From NCBI GenBank assembly GCA_958510875.1, contig OY294070.1, positions 4,836,001-4,900,000 on the forward strand: 64,000 nucleotides of DNA, read 5' to 3'. The stretch is from Endomychus coccineus. Taxonomy: Eukaryota; Arthropoda; Insecta; Coleoptera; Endomychidae. Made by a program: the position numbers and the translations under genes. Of the stretch, positions 37,346 to 48,948 are shown one piece after another (position 1 is the stretch's first letter; each line of letters starts with the position of its first letter). The notes beneath the pieces are model-generated. The model saw nothing but the letters and a program-made list of their open reading frames with translations. It did no database searches and had not been told where the DNA came from.

Positions 37346-39650
37346 TTAAACTTTCTGTAAAATTCGATTCCACTTTGAAATATGGGCAATTTTCAGGTTA
37401 AAGCCATTTTATCACATTGCTCACATGCCATTTAAATAAAAATTCGCCTACTACGACAATGCATACAAACGCCACCACTGCACATAGAACCAAAGTATTT
37501 CAAATGACAGTGAATTTAAAATACCTTTGACCCCTGTGGACGATTTTGCAAGATTTTTCCACTTATTTTCAAAACTGTATGTACTTTCGTATATTTATAT
37601 AATGGAAGCTCAATTTGACACACTGTATAAAAGTCTCCAGTATTTTTATAGATTTATTATTCACTTGAATTCAAACTCTAATAAAGAAAATATATATGAA
37701 TTTCTATGTTATCTGTTTTTTTGTACAATTTGACTGTATTTTAAATAAGTATTAATATATAATATTTAAAAAACTTGATTTTACTTTGTAACCTTTCCAT
37801 ATAGGGTTTTTCCAGCAACTGTGATTCTGTATTATGGCGCTTTATCGATTTTATTTAGAAGATTTTCATCTCTTACACATTTATTGATACTCGAAAATAG
37901 TAAAACTTGAAACGTCCCCTTTTCACTTTTGCAGAGTGTATATAATTTCAAGATGGCGGCCGAACGTAAAATTGGCGTTTTCTGAAAGGTTCGTTCAATT
38001 CCTCACTGGGTAAGAACGAAGATATTTTTTTATGATTTGGAAGAAATTTTTGTGCGGGTTGGACAATTTCAAAGTTTGATATATCGCGAAACCGATGTTA
38101 TTTGAAGTATTTATTGATTTTGATGTTTGAATTTGTTTTATGTAGCGTAGTAACTTAGGCTAAGTGACCAGCAGGATACCTAAATAACGGAAATGACGTT
38201 AATATATTTTTGGGTCTGATTCCTCGGATGATTTTGGGGAAAAATCGTATAAATTAGGGTCTTGAATTCAAACTCTAATAAAGAAAATATATATATGAAT
38301 TTCTATGTTATCTGTCTTTTTGTACAAATTGACTGAATTTAAATAAGTATTAATATATATTTAAAAAACTTGATTTTACTTTTTAACCTTTCCATATAGG
38401 GATAACAGACAGCTTCGTTTGGATAATTTTCCATTTTCAAATCAATTTTATTTTAGAATTAGCACAACTTGTTATCACTTTGACAGAATATCACTATCTT
38501 AAGGAGGATCGGTAGAGATAGTTTTTTATGATAACATTTTTTGAAATTTTTACAGACCGTTGAGAATAACAAAATAAGAATACTTCTTATTCTTTGGAGG
38601 GTTTCACTACACCGTTTTTTAAATATATCGAGTCAAAAAACAACATTTTAACATGGAAGCTTATGGGGACGTGGTTAAATCTTCAAATTAAATTAAATTT
38701 TTTTTTTATTAGAATAATATTCTGTGCAAGTTTGAGCGAGGCCCACTAATTATTTCTATAAAAAAATAGATGAAAATTTGGTTTAGGTACATCATTATTA
38801 ATTGTATTAACTTTTAAACTCACGAAAAATCGACGACAACTATAGTATTATTATTTTTACATGTCATACAAGTCCAGCCGGAAATATTTTTAGCGTTGCC
38901 AGACCTCCGTTTGCTCTCCTTATATATCCCCCCGCTAGTACTACCGAACCTTCTTAATGACAAGTGTCTTTTGTTTCCATGGCTTACTTGAAAAAGCAAG
39001 GAATATCTCGGCATTTCTTTATTTTTATTGAATAACTCGATAGACGTTGAAGTTTCTTTCTGTGAAACTTGACCTCATTCAGCAGAACTATCCAGCATAC
39101 ATTCTTTTTTGTAAATATTGTTTAAGAGTTCCATCACAATCTACACATTTTTAATTTGTATACTGTGTGGTTTGTTTATCTTTTGGTATTGAAGGTTTTG
39201 GAAAATATTTCCCAACATAGTAAGTAGGTTATGCGCAACATTTATATCATACTTTTTTTTAACATTTTCTAATTTTCTCTGAGGTCTGTATTACCGATTA
39301 TGTTATTTGTATATGACGTTCCATTATAGATTTTATTTATTCTTTCTTTAATGAAGGGATTGAAAAATGTTTTTGGGTAGCCATTAATTTCCAGTGTACT
39401 ACTAACAATTTTGAAATTTTTGCATAACTTCTTGGTACAACTGAATTAAAGTGAAAATTTCACACCTGTCATTCTAAGCCAATCACACACTTTCATTTCG
39501 ACACTTACCAATGACACTGATTATTGGTCTCACTATTGCTGTGTACATCCCCCGTAGGGTGTTAGGGTTACATCTCCAGTTTTTTCTTCAAATAATTCCA
39601 TCACACCATTAGGGATTTTGTAGCTTTGGTAGTCAACTTTTTTTCATTTT
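37346..39650. repeat. repeat cluster: duplicated flank, repeat B copy 2, dispersed repeat copy 2
   Basis: 37,668-37,806 and 38,265-38,402 are direct copies of each other (TTGAATTCAAACTCTAATAA to CCTTTCCATATAGGG). Between them is repeat B copy 2 (37,812-38,270). 38,508-38,962 matches 1,088-1,545. The remainder (39,000-39,650) is AT-rich without a recognisable gene. Confidence 0.75.
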
Positions 39651-42058
39651 CGTTGGGAGGCAAGTGATAGTACAGTTCAGTGAGGAAATACTAACAAAGA
39701 CTGAAGCTCTACAATGGACCAGCGTGAACTGGAGAAGCTATTGCTACTGGATTCTTGGATTACCGAGCATTGCTGTAAAATTAATGTCGCATGCTATTTG
39801 TCAAAGCAAACCTTGTGAAAAATTTTTCGGAAATTTTTATCCTCCTGCCAAGCTAGGCGAACAAAATTAATAAGTGGAAATTTTTTCTTGACAGCTATCA
39901 TATGATCCGAAATATGCAGGGTCAAATTTTGGTATTTAATGTTTTTATTCATTTTATAATACTAAATAAATACAAATATTTATTTACGAAATATTTCTTT
40001 CATTAAGGCTAAATATTTTTGGAATTCTGATTGGAACTCTTCTCTTCGTAATGGAGAATAACAAGGATACTGATGGTTATCTTCCCTTTCCACTTCTATC
40101 AGATGTCTATGTTTAATTATAATAGATGTAATATTTGGAAGCAATTTTGTTCTGCTGAATTCTGGTTTTTCTTAAAAAGGATGGGATATCTTCCTCCAAA
40201 ATCTTCTCGATAGCTGAGAAAAGGTTTTCTTGATGGGGTTTTAATTCAGTTTTTTCTATTAAACATTGCAAATACTTTAAATTTTTATGAGACATATTAA
40301 TGTCCCCAAATTCAGAGCAAGATTTACAAACACCATAGGGCTTAAAATTAGTTTCTTGATTGTTTACTGCCATGATTTAATTATTGTGAACTAAAGAAGC
40401 ACGTTTAAGAAATAGCTGTCGACGTGACGTATAGTAGAGACGATTTTGACATCACAAGCCTAAGCCTACTTGACTGTGGTTATGTTTTATTACGAATCAT
40501 TAAAAGACTGCCATAGACGCCGGATATCCTTATCGTTTTTTTACAAAAACGTACTTTCCATATATTTTAGTAGCATTAAGTTAGTTGTAGTCCAAAGATA
40601 AATGTTTGAGTTGAAAAATTGGATGCCTTCTATGTTACTAGAGTAAGAGGAAAATTTTTTTTTCACAAATAATACTATCCAAAACTGGAATATTATAGTT
40701 TCATTCAAACCATCTATTGGCATCATTTTTCACAACAAAAACTTTTTCCTCCGAGTTTAGTAATGTTAAATTAAATGTAACAAAAGGATAAATATTCTGT
40801 TCGAAAAACTGAATTCCCTCTATGTTACTAAAGTGAGAGGTACATTTGTTTTTTCTACTATTATTTTTAATTTTTTTTCAAATAAATTTTAGGTGTGAAA
40901 TTTTCTTACCGAACCCCCGCGTCCTTGAATTAATATCCGGAAATTTTTCCTCAGTCAAGTATTTTTCTAGAAAATGCGTTCCTTCGGAAAAATTTCCGGA
41001 AATAATTCAAGCACTAGGGAGATTATAAGTGAAAATAACGTTGAGACCAAACTTCTTTAGAAACACGCTAGTGTCCTATTCTCAAAGCCCCCCTAACACT
41101 TAATGGTTCAATGCAAAAATTGCATTTAGTTTCGACCTAAAATTTGATTTTTATTACTCCTCATTTATCTATTAATTGAAACCAAAACAGAGACAAATCA
41201 CTGTTAATGATTAAATTGAAATTAATTTCCAATTAAAGAAATAACATAAAATAAGCTTTTAACTTAATTTTAAGCGTTAAACTCTTATATTTATATTTGT
41301 AGTTTATTAAAACATATTTTCATTATAAAAATAGATTAATTCTTATAAATTACTTAAAAATAAATTTATTTCCTTAATATCTTCAATATTACTCTTATTT
41401 AAGCTATTTAAGTGGAAAAAAATAAAAATAATTGATAATCAAAGAAATAAAAGAATAAATATATTTTCAAAATTAAAAAAAAAATTTCATCCTTAATCTA
41501 ACATTTTAATATAGTTTTTACCTTAATTTATAGGATAATAATTAATCCCTAAAGTAGAAATAAAAGGTAAATTTCATATTAAAAAAAATAAAATGAATTT
41601 TTCTTCCTATAAAACTTAAATTATAATAATGCATTGTTTGAATTTTCAATTCCAGTATGACAAACCTAAGCAAAATAGAGAAAAATTGCAATGGACCATT
41701 TTTTATAGCGAATTAAATACTCCACAAAAGCCCCAAATGGTGCAATTTTACTTACGCACCGCACTGTTTTATTTAGTTCGAAGAAGAAGAAGGATATTGC
41801 AAAGCCTTTTTGGTACATTTTTATTAAAATAAAAATTTTTGTATACGTTATTTACAATATTTTTCTTTATATGCTATCCAGAACATGACAAAACTTGATC
41901 AAAATGATGATTTGCTAATGTTGCTTTACAATCATTAAACCAGATACAACAAATAAAAGTGACCACTCTTGTAAAAATCTATAACAACTAGAATACGTTT
42001 ATAAAATATAAAAAAATAAATAAATATAATACAAAATAGTCTTTTTGACCCCAAGAGG
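39651..42058. other. AT-rich intergenic with short unassigned frames
   Basis: An 86-codon ATG frame on the minus strand (40,373-40,113; SCSEFGDINMSHKNL, then FLRKTRIQQNK) and a 68-codon plus-strand frame at 39,664-39,870 match no family I know. 40,925-41,016 is a small inverted repeat (TTGAATTAATATCCGGAAAT and its inverse). 40,520-40,680 and 40,730-40,860 are degenerate direct copies around TCTATGTTACTA. 41,100-41,640 is very AT-rich with no feature. Confidence 0.45.
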
Positions 42059-42589
42059 TCAAGGTGTTTCCGAAGATTCTGAAGAAATTAGAATAACACC
42101 AGAAGTTTCCCTATTAGTTAGTAGTAGTGAATCAGAGGATGATGAATCTGATGAAACATAGGTATGCAGATTTAAATAACGCTTCTTAGTTGTTTCATCA
42201 TCGACACTTTCCTCTTCAATATTGCTTGGACCAGCTGCATTTTCATTTTGATCTGATGTTCTTGATTGTGTAGTTTGGTTTTGTTGACTTTGTACCACTA
42301 ATGGACTATCATACTTAAGTTTATTTTCAGAACTAGTTTGTTGGTAGTTGTATCTAATTCTTTCTCGGTCCTCTTCTGATAAATTGTAATGTGGTAAATG
42401 TAATTGGTTTATAATCTTCTTTCTAAAGTGCTCTTTTAGACTTTGCCAAGTTCTACAAACCCCCTCGGCAATTTCCAATTCCTTCCAGAACACATTACCT
42501 CTTAAAAAAGGAGATGCTTTCTTCTGTAATATATATTTCAGTATTAACCTTTCTTCATCTAATGTGTACGCTGGTCTATATCCGGACAT
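42059..42589 (-). CDS. RAP1/TERF2IP-type Myb-domain protein, possibly a terminal exon
   Basis: The ATG at 42,589 opens a 176-codon frame. Residues about 5-60 form a RAP1-type Myb domain: YTLDEERLILKYI, then GNVFWKELE and CRTWQSLKEHFRKKII, the tryptophan-spaced pattern of TERF2IP/RAP1 Myb domains that bind DNA or proteins at telomeres. The rest is Gln/Asn/Ser-rich, ending in a serine-acidic tail. No BRCT domain is seen upstream. Directly upstream, CTTATTGCTTCTTCAG looks like a splice acceptor, so this may be the last exon of a longer gene. Similar single-domain proteins are often multicopy and TE-associated in insects, so it may be domesticated or transposon-derived. Confidence 0.6.
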   Translation of the reverse strand: MSGYRPAYTLDEERLILKYILQKKASPFLRGNVFWKELEIAEGVCRTWQSLKEHFRKKIINQLHLPHYNLSEEDRERIRYNYQQTSSENKLKYDSPLVVQSQQNQTTQSRTSDQNENAAGPSNIEEESVDDETTKKRYLNLHTYVSSDSSSSDSLLLTNRETSGVILISSESSETP

Positions 42590-42632
42590 ACTGTCGCCTG
42601 AAGAAGCAATAAGCAATCAAATATGTCAAGTG

Positions 42633-44818
42633 GAAGTGGAAAGAAGATTATTTAGACTAATATTCTCTTGACACACTGCTTTTATTATTCATTACTTGAG
42701 ATTTTGGTATAACACACTACTTGTTGATATTCAACATATAATGATAATGTATGTACTACAGTTTATTCTTAATAGACAATCTGTATTTGAGGATTTGAGC
42801 GCTTAACCAATTCAAACTTTAGAAAACATCAAAAAGCGGTGGAACCAGTGCAATGTAGTGAACACTGAATAACAAACGAGAACAAGTTTTGCCAAATAAA
42901 ATATAACAGATAAATGAATGGACCTAAATAGTTACTAAATTGCACTGACTTAAATAGAGAGAGAGAGACCAGTGAATTGTTGTAAGAAAGTTTCTCTGTA
43001 GGTTCAGTAATGTCACAGAGTAAATAAAGACTCGTCTGTAATATCGTTCTTTGCGTAAGTGTTCTCTGAAAAATAATGGAAATGAACTTCAATCATGATT
43101 TCCGTCAAGGTGTAATGCTTTTTATCTGGTTACATTACATCTATGCTTGTACATAGTAGGTGAAGGACCTTTGTTTTGTGGTTAGTTGCTCTTCTTTGCT
43201 CAAAGCATAGAGCAGAATTTTGTAGCAAACAAATAGACACATTTCTCTGTGAGCAAACTGTTTTGTGGGTCAGAGGGTTCACTCATATTCTCTGGTTTGA
43301 GTATCATAGAACAGTTATATGTTTATAGACAACAACGCTTTACTTTAGTTTTTAGTTATACCCAAACCCTGATCAAAATCAAGTCGAGAGTTAATTATCC
43401 TACTCAATAAAGATACGAAAATCACAGGAAATAAAGTAATATTGATACCGTACAAAAAGGAGCACGTTTTAAAGTATGCAAAACGACGACTTGTTATAAT
43501 TAGTCGATTCAAAATTGTCGTTTTCAGATAACATGGTTGGATGAAAAATTGAAAGATCTAACAGCTTCAGAACCACTATCTATATAGACGAGGTATATGA
43601 GATGCAGAATATTGCTTGGAGAAAGTGGGAAGAAGATTATTTAGACAAATATTCTTTTGACAAACTGCTTTTATTATTCATTACTTGAGATTTTGATATT
43701 TTTTAGTTATAGAGCCTTAACCTCGCTCTTCTGTGAAATTCTTTATGAATTAACTTGTATTTCCGCACTACGTTATTTTCATATAACACACTACTTGTTG
43801 ATATTCTAGATTATGTTGGATGAATTGAATATAATGTATGTAGTACAGTTTAGTCTTAATGCACAATCTGTATTTGGGCTTTTACGCTTGTTAAATTTAA
43901 ACTTGCCATGAAAAAGTGGTCAAACCAGTGCAATGCAGTGAACACTGAACAAGAACAACTGAATAACAAACGAAAACAAGTTTTGCCAAATAAAAAATAA
44001 CACATAAATAAATTGACCTAAAAATAGTTACTAAATTTTTAGCGAGAGAGACCGGTGGATTTTTGTAGCAAATTTTCTCTGTAGGTTCCCAAAGTAAGTA
44101 ATAACTTTTCGGTAATATCCTTCTATCGTAAGCGTTCTCTGAATAATAATAATAAAACGCCGAATCTTCATATAGTGTGTGTGAGAGGAACAAGATACTA
44201 GCTCCGCTAGTGATACTAATACTTGAAGCACCACAGTGACCACAGCAAATAATAGAACTATCAGTTCCTTTAATAATACTGAAGTAGTTTTTTACTGTTC
44301 ACCGCATTCTATGACTAGGGGAAATATAAACGATTAGGGAAACCGAAGTTATGATGAACTGTAGCTTTCTCTGATCAAACCGTAGAACCGAAGGTTGAGA
44401 AAAGTAATTAATTAGGTCAGTTATAGAAACTCATATCTATTGTTACACTGTTCTGTGTGTCAGAAAATTGACTTAAGCTCCCTGGTTTATTTAACACAAA
44501 ACAGAGTTTAATTCATAGACAACAACGCTTAACCTTAGTTTTTAGTTAATAGCTATAGCCAAACCAAATTCTAGTTAGGACCTAGGGTTGAAAATTAATT
44601 ATGCTTCTGAATAAAGATACGAAAATCACAGGAAATAAAGTAATATTAATACCGAACAAAAAGGAGCACGTTTTTAAGTATGCAGAACGATGAGTTGTTA
44701 TAATTAGTTGATTCAAACTTGTTCTTTCCAGATATCATGATTGGATGATGGATGAAAAATTGAGAGAACTAACAGCTTCAGAACCACTATCTATAGACGA
44801 CGAGTATGAGATGCAGAA
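42633..44818 (+). repeat. tandem segmental duplication of about 1.0-1.2 kb carrying NAT9 exons
   Basis: Unit 1 begins near 42,633 and unit 2 near 43,622, both with AAGAAGATTATTTAGAC followed by ATTCATTACTTGAGATTTTG. Both contain a later AGATACGAAAATCACAGGAA block (43,411 and 44,615) and the exon GCTTCAGAACCACTATCTAT. Identity is good but with indels. Unit 2 is longer, with extra sequence around 43,690-43,780. Confidence 0.75.
43399..43650 (+). pseudogene. NAT9-like pseudogene fragment, copy 1
   Basis: A first-exon-like stretch (KDTKITGNKVILIPYKKEHV) has lost its start codon (ATC where copy 2 has ATG). After a GTATGC donor and a TTTTCAG acceptor, the second exon reads [14 protein letters not shown] but has a TAA at its start and a TAG after PLSI, so it is not translatable. 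NAT9 is a GNAT-fold N-acetyltransferase (the fly homologue, Mnat9, is linked to microtubule stability). The C-terminal exon is absent here. Confidence 0.7.
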
Positions 44819-45094
44819 ATAATGATTGCCGAGCGAAACGTAAGGGGAAAGAAAAGAGGAAGGGAAGCTATGTTGTTGATGTTCATCTATGGGATTAGAT
44901 ATATAGGTATTAAACGTTTCTTGGTTAAAATCTCTGAAAGCAACTTGATCAGTATAGAGATGTTTAGAAAAATGAATTTTGCTGAAAGCGAGCGGAGTGC
45001 AGTTTTTAAGGAAATTACTTATAGTAGGTTAGTGGATGATGAATGGTTACAGTGGATAGATAGTGAGCTGTTAGATTATCAAATACAGAACTAA
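44601..45094 (+). pseudogene. NAT9-like gene, copy 2, internally deleted
   Basis: Exon 1 (ATG 44,601 to 44,677, MLLNKDTKITGNKVILIP) and exon 2 (from 44,732: [20 protein letters not shown] then DDEYEMQ) join in phase as in NAT9. Exon 2 then abuts, without an intron, the C-terminal GNAT part (44,822-45,094: MIAERNVRGKKRGREAMLLM, then IKRF.VKI...NLISIEMFRKMNF). The roughly 70 residues between them in NAT9 are missing and the junction shifts frame, giving a TAA at 44,820. The acetyl-CoA-binding RGKKRG loop (R/Q-x-x-G-x-G/A-like) is present. I read this as a deletion pseudogene; a complete NAT9 should exist elsewhere. Confidence 0.7.
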
Positions 45095-46427
45095 CTAATA
45101 CATATTAGTGAAACACTTGAATGGATTATTTTAAAAGAGGTTAGAGTACCAAAATAAAGTATAATTTACACACAGATGCAGATGATATATGTAAATAAAT
45201 AAAGGAGAATGATTATTGCATTATTTTTCTGTGATTTTTGAAATAAACTTACAATTTTCTTGTTTTTTTATTGAGTTTGCCCCTCAAAACATATACAGAA
45301 TTAGTTTGGCAACCATCTCATAGATGACGCTAAAAATCCTAGGTTTCCCCAATGAGTGCAGCAAGCTCTCGATCTACTTCGCATGCTGTCTCAAAGATGG
45401 TGCTAACTTAAAGATTTCTGAAAATAGTTGCGACAGCTCTTGGTCGAAAGAGGAACTAATTTACTTAAGCACCATCTCGCACGGAACCTCAACCAATTTG
45501 TATCTAGTTACAGTCCTTGCACGGAATCGAACTATTTAGCAAATTTACCAAATTTGGGGAAGTTCAATTACACATAACTCATTTTTTTCCAGGAGGAGTG
45601 ACAATTTCTTTCTTTCACTAACGAAGGAGTATTGAATTCCGCATCGATCGGCTTCAATGTTCTTTGTAAGTATGTTTGTGAGTTTTCAAATTATGATTTT
45701 TTGTTGACATCGATGGAAATTAATTAAATGTAGATTTGAATTGTCCATATTTTGTATCTTCTTGTCAAACTACACAATAATAAAATAGTAAGCCAATTGA
45801 ATAGTCTATTCAACAGTCTGTGAATTGAGAATTGAATGTCATTCTGAGGTATAAGATAAGTAAATGTATAACGCATTATAATAAGTTTGTATTATTTTGT
45901 CAAGCTACGTTACTAGGAAGAAGCTGTGCAAACTCAGGAATAACAGATTTTCAATGATTCAGTAGGCATCCACTACAGAACAGGCTGTATATTGAATAAT
46001 AATATGGTGATGATGTGCAAGAATTTCTTCTAATAATTTTGGAATATCGACAGCATTTACTACGTAGCTTTGGACGCGCTTGAGAGTATTGAATCTTTTT
46101 TAATTTCAAATTTCAAAAACGACAGTTGGTATCAAATTTACCACGATAATGATAAATTTCCAGTCAAATCTAGGGTAAAATTATTCACGCTGAGGTAATT
46201 TTCTATTCTGTAACGTAAAAATACACCAGAATCAAATTTACCTGGTAAATATTCTCCAACTTTTAGGTACTTCAAGCTTTATCTCAAAAATGAGGTAATA
46301 GTTGCCAGTACATCGTAGTAATTTTACCAATTTACACCATTAAAATTACACCCATTTTTTACAGTGTACTTAAAAAGACCAAGGATCACTATCTCACTGA
46401 CTCTAGAAGCTTACTGAACGGTTTTTC
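45095..46427. other. intergenic, no gene seen
   Basis: No coding sequence recognised. 46,130-46,380 carries degenerate repeats around AAATTTACC and GGTAAAATT. AT-rich overall. Confidence 0.5.
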
Positions 46428-46955
46428 AGGCGGAAATCTACGTAATACTGACTTACGCCATGGAAAACCTGCAAAGACACTATGTAAATAGGCGCATATA
46501 TATTTGCACAGGCAGCCGGTCGGCTCTGGGAGCTCTCAAATCACCCAGTCACATCATGGCCTGTCAAAGAATGTATCCCTACACTGCCTGAACTAGATAG
46601 GAGGAATAAAGTTCAACTCATCTGGGTTCCTGGATACAGCGGAGTTGTAGGAAACGAAATGGCCGACTCTCTGACCAGGCGAGGGTCGCCTAGTGCCCCT
46701 ATTGGGTCGGAGCCAATGGTCGCTTTATCAAACTGCGTAGAAGGTCTCGCCCTTCTGGGCCAACTGAGTCAAGGTGGTTTACACTGTGGCAAGAATCACC
46801 ACGCATGAGGTAGGCCAAGCCATTCATCAAAGAGCCAAAGAGCCTGCGCCTAGGCTCTCAAAGAAACTCCTTTCTCTGAACAGAAGGAACATCAGAGAGA
46901 TGACTGAAATCCTAACCGGTCACTGTCGAGTAGGTAGTACTAGCTACATCCCGCG
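46428..46955 (+). pseudogene. LINE RNase H fragment, interrupted by the Polinton
   Basis: Reads QAEIYVILTYAMENLQRHYV, then RIYICTGSRSALGALKSPSH, a frameshift near 46,555, then VQLIWVPGYSGVVGNEMADS and SLNRRNIREMTEILTGHCRV. This is the RNase H domain at the C-terminus of a Jockey/R1-group non-LTR retrotransposon ORF2. The Asp expected in the CSDSR-type motif is Gly here, another sign of decay. The sequence stops at the Polinton left end; the remainder should lie right of the window. Confidence 0.8.
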
Positions 46956-47066
46956 CGGAAGTGGCTCCGCCATTGCTGATTGTAGAGATAAGGAGTTGTG
47001 CTGTGATTGTATAGTATGTTTGGAGTGGGGGCGTGGCTTGTGTGTGATTGGTTGTTGGATTTGTAT
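46956..47066 (+). repeat. Polinton left terminal inverted repeat
   Basis: Begins CGGAAGTGGCTCCGCC and ends TTGTTGGATTTGTAT. All 111 bases match the reverse complement of 63,890-64,000. The outer end could extend a few bases further left; the right partner is cut by the window. Confidence 0.95.
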
Positions 47067-47224
47067 CTGAATACAGATGGTCTGTGTAGGTGTAGACAGA
47101 CATAATTCAATAGAAAAAAAACACACACACTATATTATAACGTTCTTTTATTTTTAGATTAATAATAATTTATTAGGGTAAGTGTAATAATAATAATAAT
47201 AATGATAATAATATAGATTCATCC

Positions 47225-48357
47225 TCATCTCCATTGAAACAGATATTTATTCCCACTTTTGGACAACTATGAAAAGAAAAGGAAAAAGTGGAATTAGTAT
47301 AAACAATATAAAAACCGAAAAATGCACACATACCTCCACGATTAAGGCCACCAAATCCTTACTCGTGGCATAAACAGATATCTCCTTCAAATCCTCCTCC
47401 TCCTCATTATGGTGGACTTGTAGGGGTGGAGCTGTCGAAGGTGTTGGTGGTGGTGGAGAGGATGAGTGTCGTGGTTGTGGCAGGGAGCTGGAGGTTGATG
47501 GTTGTTGATCTCTATAAACATTGAAAAAAAGATGTTCAAAGAACTTTGATTCTAATCAAATCACACACCTTATTTCATCATCATCGATTATATGAATCGG
47601 GTTTATAGGTGGTTCGGCTTTACGTGGTTTCTTCCTCAATATATTTGGCCCTGCCATACGTTCACTAAAATTATAAAAAATAAAACAATATCGAAAACAA
47701 CAGAATGAAATGGAGGAAATACTCACTTTTTATTTCTATTCCTTTTCAGGGGCTTCTTAGTGAAGCTGTTATTATTATCGTTATATCTATAAGAAATGTA
47801 TTATTAGTTCCCAACTAGAATTGGTAATATTTTTCAATGAACTTACACATTGCCAAATGATTCGTTGACGAGAACCTCTGTCCCATCCTCCAACATACAT
47901 TTCTCAATTTCTGGTGCAAGGTTGCCACCAGATAAAAATGTACTCACTATGGTGGCATCAGAAGGTATCATCCCATTTATAACCAGTTCGGTTCCATCCA
48001 TGAGAGTACATTTCCCTATTCTGCCATTTTTCATATCAAATTTACTGTAAATAAATTATAATTAATACCCCCCCAAAACAATTTATGGAATTGATGAATG
48101 ACATACCCTCTAATTGAATTGTCCTCATTGAGAACAATTATTATATCATCATCCCCCACAGGATTATCATTGTATTTCACCATGCTACCATCATTTTTGC
48201 GTATGAATACGATATACCCACTACAAAATTAGTTAAAACATATAATCTATCGCTAGATATTCCTTAATAAAACTTACTTTGCGGATAGATATTCAGGAGG
48301 ATCAGCTGGTGGTGTGAATCTGTTGGTTAATTCTTCCATATTTAAACCGCTTTCCAT
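47225..48357 (-). CDS. seven-exon Polinton gene of unknown function (255 aa)
   Basis: Exons 48357-48278, 48220-48107, 48044-47847, 47786-47727, 47664-47569, 47511-47334 and 47266-47225 are joined by GT-AG introns of 57, 62, 60, 62, 57 and 67 nt. The sum is 768 nt: 255 codons open throughout plus TGA. The first five junctions are all phase 2, the last is phase 0. The middle of the protein has three related short segments ending D/NG(T/S)xxxxN: FIRKNDGSMVKYN, GKCTLMDGTELVIN and EKCMLEDGTEVLVN, like beta-hairpin repeats. A basic segment (KKPLKRNRNKK) and a Pro/Ser-rich stretch with an acidic EEEED patch follow. No known family recognised. It lies divergent to the OB-fold-like gene, sharing a 590-bp upstream region. 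Spliced genes with this many tiny introns are unusual for a Polinton. Confidence 0.75.
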
Positions 48358-48948
48358 TGTTAAAAGACTTGAAGAGAACTTTGAGATGCAACTAACAAGA
48401 AAACGTTATTTCGAAGTGAAAACTAATCTATTTACTAATTGTAATATCAACATTTAATTAGAACTAATTAGATTAGTATACTTATATCAATCTAGTTTTC
48501 CTGTTCCCGTTGACTTATGTGAAAGGAAACTGATTAGTTTTTCCTGATGATATATGAAAAGGAAGCAGATTAGTTTAATTGGTACTAATCGAAAGTAGGT
48601 TTTTCCTGTTCATGAAGGATTAGAAAAAGCGATAGTGGTTTATCAAATCGTTGTTCCTGTTGAAAAGGAAACCTGATTATTTTCAATCAATTTAAGCCAG
48701 TTGATAACAGATTTCCCGTTGTTTTGTTTATCAATGTATATGATTGTGAAATAATTAGACCGTTATGATTTTGATATTGAAACTTTATCATTCATTCTAT
48801 ATTCATCCTTCAAACGAGTCGTCACGACCAAATTTGTGTGCTATACACGTTTATTGAAACTTTGTATATTATTTTCTTAGGTAAGTTCATCCCAATCTAA
48901 ATCATATTTCCAATAGTCTAAAGTCGATGTGGGGGTTTTTCAGATATT
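48358..48948. promoter_or_regulatory. divergent regulatory region with a 5'-leader intron
   Basis: Separates the minus-strand seven-exon gene from the plus-strand OB-fold-like gene. Degenerate repeats around GGAAAC(C)TGATTA and TTTTCCTGTT fill 48,490-48,680. A good donor TTCTTAG|GTAAGTTC at 48,881 and acceptor GGTTTTTCAG at 48,943 define a candidate 63-nt intron in the leader just before ATG 48,949. Confidence 0.5.

Noticed and set aside
40113..40373. 86-codon minus-strand frame as a gene
   Set aside because: ATG-started but no family, no splice partners and AT-rich repeat surroundings; kept only as an unassigned frame.
46774..47070. 98-codon frame reading from the LINE fragment into the Polinton TIR
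   Set aside because: It is a chance read-through across the insertion junction.
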